Positions 59,256 through 64,000 of a stretch of 64,000 bases of DNA are shown here, piece by piece. Under the pieces are notes generated by a model. The model had not been told where the DNA came from, did not search any database, and worked only from the letters and a program-made list of their open reading frames with translations. Within the stretch, counting starts at the first letter, position 1; each line of letters starts with the position of its first letter. Made by a program: the position numbers and the translations under genes. The DNA comes from Sipunculus nudus (taxonomy: Eukaryota; Annelida; Sipuncula; Golfingiida; Sipunculidae): the NCBI GenBank assembly GCA_026874595.1, contig CM049313.1, positions 31,368,008 through 31,432,007 of the forward strand. The letters run 5' to 3'.

Positions 59256-59770
59256 TTAAAGGGACATAATCAGGTGCAATATTATGCCATTCTTTCACAC
59301 TAACAGTTCAGTTTTGCTTTATACATAAGTTTCCCAGCAAAACCATCCCAGCACACAATCTCAATACCTAGCAAATGGCTGTTTGACAACTTGTTATGGC
59401 TCTCTGTGTTTGTATAAACACAGTCCTCATGTGTCTGTTTACCATAACAAGGCAGCATGACCGGAGGTCTGATTGTTAGCAGCAACATGCGATGTTTCAG
59501 TCAGCGTGAACATGTATTACATTTTTTGGGCCAAGCCAGTCAGGGGATCTCATGATTCGCATGTGGCTCAGTGATGCACGGATTCACATGTAATGTGTTT
59601 ATGTTGATACCTGTGATCATGCCCAGTCCACTGTTTTTAACACTTGTTTACAGGAGTAAGCAAACGGTTTCAGGGCAATATTTTGGCAGGTACAAATTTA
59701 TTTTAAAAGGAAGAAGCTATTTTGCTTGTTAACTCAACATGCTTTATAGGTGATTCGGCTACTTATAATC
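59256..59770 (-). mobile_element. TTAA-flanked miniature element, copy 2 (inverted)
   Basis: The left end TTAAAGGGACATAATCAGGT corresponds to the right end of the copy at 9555..10063 in reverse, and text through GGTGATTCGGC (about 59755) corresponds to that copy's left end. The right TTAA is decayed. The two copies are clearly diverged, so this is an old family. The frame at 59300..59488 is not conserved between copies. Confidence 0.68.
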
Positions 59771-61179
59771 AAAATGATAATGCATGTTCAGACAGTGATA
59801 AATGTTATTTCATCAGGAAAGACAGCTACATGTTAATTTTCACTTAAAATAAGTGGCCTTTTGCCGTATCAGATGAATTTAAACCTTATTTAAGGCACCA
59901 ATGCATATTTATTTTAAAAACATACACTTGATGCTTTATTTTTCAGAATGCCAGTTGGTTCATACATTTTAATCAGTGAAAAGTCATATTGTGCATTATC
60001 TAGAATTTCAGTGACTTATAATATCTGTTTTAGTTAGAATCCTTTACTGTTCATTATTTCTGGGAACGAATAATAGTCAGTTTTAGTCATATGCTTTGTT
60101 ATCCAAAATAATTGAGCAGACAGTGTTATCACTGCGCTCAATAATTTTTTATTGCACGTAAATGCCAGTTGGGAAAAGGGCAATAAGAGCTGGACTGGCC
60201 GGAGTCAAAAGGTCATTGGATTACAAGGGGATGACACAGTGGCCAATTTTTACTACAAAAGGGGTACCATCAGCCCTGCATAACAGCAGGGTTAACATGA
60301 AAGCTCTGCCTGCTTGTTATGGCAAATGTATGTGGGTGGAGTGGCCTCGTGGGATACTTTATATGTTCTGAATGGCCCAATAGAAGCACTGCAGGTGGGA
60401 CTGAGGCATCTCTCCAGCCAGCATACACCGGCCTTTGGCAGGACCTGAGGAGCCATTCCTACAGCTTAATTTGTGTCAGGCATCTTTGTTCAGCTCATTA
60501 CTCAGTTAAACATAATGATGTGAAACATACATCTCTGTTAAACATAATGTCTGTGAAACATACAGCTCAGCAAAAATCCTCATCTGATTAAATTTCACTA
60601 AATTAGATCCAGGTTCTAAATGAAGAGGCTTCCATGAGATTAATTTAATGTTACACAAAACATTCTCCTTTAATTAATCATCAGTGGACCATACCACAGC
60701 ATATTGTGAAGCTATTTACTGGTAGAAACCAACAGAGTGAAGCATGTCTATAGCAGTTTTGTTTCTGTCTGGAGATTAGGTTTTGACAGGGTAATCATGC
60801 ATTAACAATGATAAAAATGTGTATGTATGCTCATTGGGCATTACAACTATACAGCTAATTGCTTAAAAATCCTTATGTTGCAATTAACACACATTTTCTT
60901 TCCAACCTCCTGATTTTGCATACTATGCTGGAAAAAAGATGTAGTTAAAATGAATCCCTAGGGCATTTTATTTGCATTTCTCTCAGCTAAGGTACTATAC
61001 CAGAGAAAAACCCAAATGAAGGCAAACCAACACACACACAATTAATGCACAGGGCTCCATTTGAACTCTCTGGAAGTGGGGCAGTTATCTTCATAAAATA
61101 AAATTGACTTTGAGAATATTAGCCTAGAGGAATGATATTCCTTCTGAAAATATAAAGAGAGATTGAGGATTCTGTTTTG
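59771..61179. other. Intron, with a less AT-rich patch at 60160..60480
   Basis: Most of this stretch is AT-rich and unremarkable. The patch at 60160..60480 has a plus-strand frame (60162..60371, 69 codons) with no recognisable domain, antisense to the host gene. It may be a unique, possibly conserved non-coding segment. Short diverged repeats of TTAAACATAATG(A/T)(C/T)TGTGAAACATAC lie at 60505..60565. Confidence 0.4.
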
Positions 61180-61470
61180 TTTTTGGAACAATACTTTTGT
61201 TTGGTAGTGAGGATTTTTTTTGTCCTTGGAACAATACTTTTGTTTGGTAGTGAGGATTTTTTTTTTGTCCTTGGAACAATACTTTTGTTTGGTAGTGAGG
61301 ATTTTTTTTTGTTCTTGGAACAATACTTTTGTTTGGTAGTGAGGATTTTTTTTGTTCTTGGAACAATACTTTTGTTTGGTAGTGAGGATTTTTTTTGTTC
61401 TTGGAACAATACTTTTGTTTGGTAGTGAGGATTTTATTTGTTCTTGGAACAATACTTTTGTTTGGTAGTT
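61180..61470 (+). repeat. 43-bp tandem repeat, seven copies
   Basis: Seven copies carry TTGGAACAATACTTTTGTTT, GGTAGTGAGGATT and a variable T run. GGAACA landmarks occur at 61185, 61228, 61273, 61317, 61360, 61403 and 61446. Unit length varies only with the T run. Frames up to 154 codons on the minus strand (61042..61506) follow the repeat and are not a gene. Confidence 0.95.
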
Positions 61471-64000
61471 AGAAAACTGATCTACTAATATCACTAGAAA
61501 TAACAAAGATCCTGGGATAAAATATAATAGATATATTCCAGGGTGACTTTTTTTTTCTTGTGTACTTATTAGTGATATAGGGCTTGGTATCTGAGTCAGC
61601 CTTATTTAGGTACAATATGTATTGCAATACACTTAAAACGATACATGATACATATTAACAATATGCTTAAGTTTTTTTCGTAAACATATAAAAAAGATAA
61701 GTATATATATATAAATATATATGTGTGTGTACATATACATGTATTATGTATAATATTTATGATATATATATATATTTATCTTATATATATATATCCTCTC
61801 ATTTCAAGCTGGCATTTCCTTATGTTTCTCAAACAGGAGGACCATATATCAGTGATGCCACAAGCTCCAGTGTTCACAATGTGGTTGGAAGACACATTTT
61901 AAATGATGGACCAACTCTTTTATTTCATAAATGGCATATAAGATATGTATTATTGAGATACATATTATCTCCTTTTTCTTTAACCTCAAATGCTTAATAA
62001 GGTATTAAATATTGGGTATTAAAATTTTGATCTCGATTTTTAGTCCTTAGCCCTACCCCCTTCATTAGTATGTGTGCATATTATTGGGAAGATCATACCT
62101 CTCGTGATCTGTTAGAACGTGTTTTAAATGATGGATTGTTGAAAGAATGACAAAGCTGGTCTTTGCTTGGCGTAGTTTACTCAGTTCACTTGCTTTACAC
62201 TATGTGCCGTAAAATGGTCATGATGCTGTATATCTGACATGTTGTAAAATTACAAAATCATAACAAACTTGTATATGACATCCCTCCCCTTCTTCATAAA
62301 AGAGGAGATCATATATAAGTCATATTTTATATGTCATGTAATTACATAGTTTCGAATGTCTTGTGAAAAGTAAATCCCCTAATTCCCGTCTTAAAAACTA
62401 GTATTTCAGTTTCCTTAAAGCTTTGTCTACATATTTCACCTGTTGTCAAAAATGAATAGTTCAGAATATGCAAGTATAAATGGACTTAGAGAAATTGCTG
62501 CGCTTACCTATAAAACAATCTGAGATAAATAATGGATGATAAAATGAAAGACATGACCAAATGATAACACAAAATGAAAAAAAAAAACATGCATGAAATA
62601 TTTCAACACTATTAACAAGGATGGTTTGCAATATCCATCTATCATCACTCACATGCACTGGCTTGTCAGTATAAGTGTACATACATCCCTCATCTAGTCG
62701 ATCATATGACAATACATGTGATCTTATTAAAGTCTGATGGAGCCAACATAAGAAACAAAATTAGCTTAAACTTTACAAATAGTTCATGTTATAGTTTAGG
62801 TTAGGGTTGTACCTATATTTGTTAGTTGTAATTGTGTCTCATCAATATGATGATACAGCTTGCAAAGGGGTCGGTAACTGTATTGTTGTGGTGTATTGAT
62901 ATGTATCGATATATAGGTATATTAAACAGCCCAAGTGATTACATGAACAGTCTGACAGCGTCTGCTGTATCGTGGATTTGCTGGGTTGTATCTGCTCCTG
63001 CTGTGGGAGTGTGATTCATTGTGGTCAGAAACAAATAGCTTCATTTGCAGTGGTGTTTTATGAATGATAATACAAGTACCAGGGGCTAATGAGAGGGCCA
63101 GGGGTAAAGCGGCTGCAGGAAGCGTTTCATCAGAAAATGTCTTAGTGTCATATCCCCTTCCATTATAAGCTGCTGAAGGTTTGCAGCTGTCAGAGATTGG
63201 AGCAGATATAGCTGGCTGTGCAGCAAAAAAGTCACATTGCTGGTGATGGGTCAGCCATCTTGATAAGACAGGGCACTGCTTCTACAATGACCTGTCATAC
63301 ACCGGGCAGGCTAACTGATGACTCCCTGTGATGAACAGATTTTTTAATACACATAAAAATGCAGAGAGAAGACTTGTGGACTTCCTGCACATACTATGGA
63401 GCAGATTAAGGGTTGCCAAGGCTCCTGCTGGAACCATAAAGTCTGCCATAGAAAAAATACATAGCATACAACATATGCCAGTAAAGAGCTATCCTCAGGG
63501 GGCTGACAGCTGGGCTCAGATTCAAACGGATAGATTTTGAGGACATTATGAATTCCCATTGATACATGATCTCATAAATATCCAATATAATACACTTACA
63601 CTTTAATATTAAATTGAGTAAAAGATATAATCTATCTTTTACTCACTAGGGAACATTTTCCCACTGCCACAAGAAAATGTGACTTTTTATGTTCTAAGGG
63701 ATATTTAATTACCTACAAGAATTAATTTAATTGAAATGAAAGTGATCCCATTAAAATTAAATACATTACCAGAAATATGACTCATTCAGGGTCCTGTGTA
63801 TTTATCCGACATGCTTACAATTTAGATCAAAATGTGAGATGATGATTATGTGAGGAAGGTGATTTCATTCACAACAAGAAATGTCAAACTATGGAAATTT
63901 TAGACTATTGAATTGTGCCACCTACAAAAATATAGAAAGCACCTCATTCATAATTTTGTATCCTCACCTGAGCAGTTGCCCAAAAATTCTGGACATTTGC
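61471..64000. other. Intron or upstream sequence; no upstream exon recognised
   Basis: I looked on the minus strand for further Ig exons (Cys...Trp...Tyr-x-Cys between AG and GT) and found none. AT-rich tracts occur at 61700..61795. The stretch 62880..63540 has more balanced composition and no repeat structure, and includes CTTCATTTGCAGTGG and GGGGCTAATGAGAGG; it looks like single-copy sequence. Short frames there (62832..63014, 63282..63559) have no domain. Confidence 0.4.

Noticed and set aside
60162-60371. 69-codon plus-strand frame in a less AT-rich patch.
   Set aside because: No domain, no upstream or downstream exon structure, and antisense within the presumed intron. Kept only as a note on composition.
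61042-61506. 154-codon minus-strand frame rich in Lys, Gln and Ser.
   Set aside because: It is a translation of the 43-bp array. Other frames and the opposite strand are equally open.

Overview
The window is animal nuclear DNA. It is AT-rich, has very little coding sequence, contains spliced exons with GT/AG introns, and is dominated by transposable elements and tandem arrays. The repeat style resembles what I know from bivalve molluscs: rolling-circle-like elements with internal tandem cores, hAT-like miniature elements, and modules ending in GACCCATGGGTCCCTTGTTT. The species assignment is inference. I see no bacterial features, no CRISPR array and no convincing tRNA or rRNA gene.

Gene content. 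One gene is well supported, on the minus strand: the 3' half of an IgLON/lachesin/neurotrimin-like GPI-anchored immunoglobulin cell-adhesion protein. Three exons join in phase: the last Ig domain (54203..53916), a Pro/Thr-rich stalk (41270..41121), and a terminal exon with a GPI-attachment signal and stop (36481..36363). All introns seen are phase 1. The signal peptide and earlier Ig domains are not recognisable here and should lie beyond 64000. Positions 1..36362 are downstream of the stop: 3' UTR of unknown length, then intergenic repeats.

Layout. 1..5.1 kb: dispersed modules and AT-rich sequence. 5.1..7.9 kb: hAT-like element with an exact 8-bp target duplication and a nested miniature hAT. 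8.3..13.4 kb: three further terminal-inverted-repeat elements and an older array. 13.9..18.5 kb: second large hAT-like element with an exact 8-bp duplication, carrying a nested Helentron-like element. 19..22.3 kb: ~57-bp array invaded by a miniature hAT. 24..26 kb: ~145-bp array invaded by the same hAT family. 27.4..28.7 kb: second Helentron-like copy. 28.8..33.3 kb: composite repeats, including a ~155-bp array with perfect palindromic AGGTCAnnnTGACCT sites. 36.4..64 kb: the IgLON-like gene. Its introns hold a 41/43-bp array that includes the stalk exon's own splice donor, a 9-kb 42-bp minisatellite, and several mobile elements.

Most interesting signals: (i) a splice-donor-bearing tandem array whose end unit is the real exon/intron junction; (ii) a 9-kb 42-bp minisatellite with higher-order structure in the next intron, carrying splice-like motifs on the gene's sense strand; (iii) two hAT-like elements with iterated microsatellite-like subterminal sequence; (iv) two element families with asymmetric-inverted-repeat, Helentron-type ends; (v) a tandem array that duplicated part of a transposon inserted in it.
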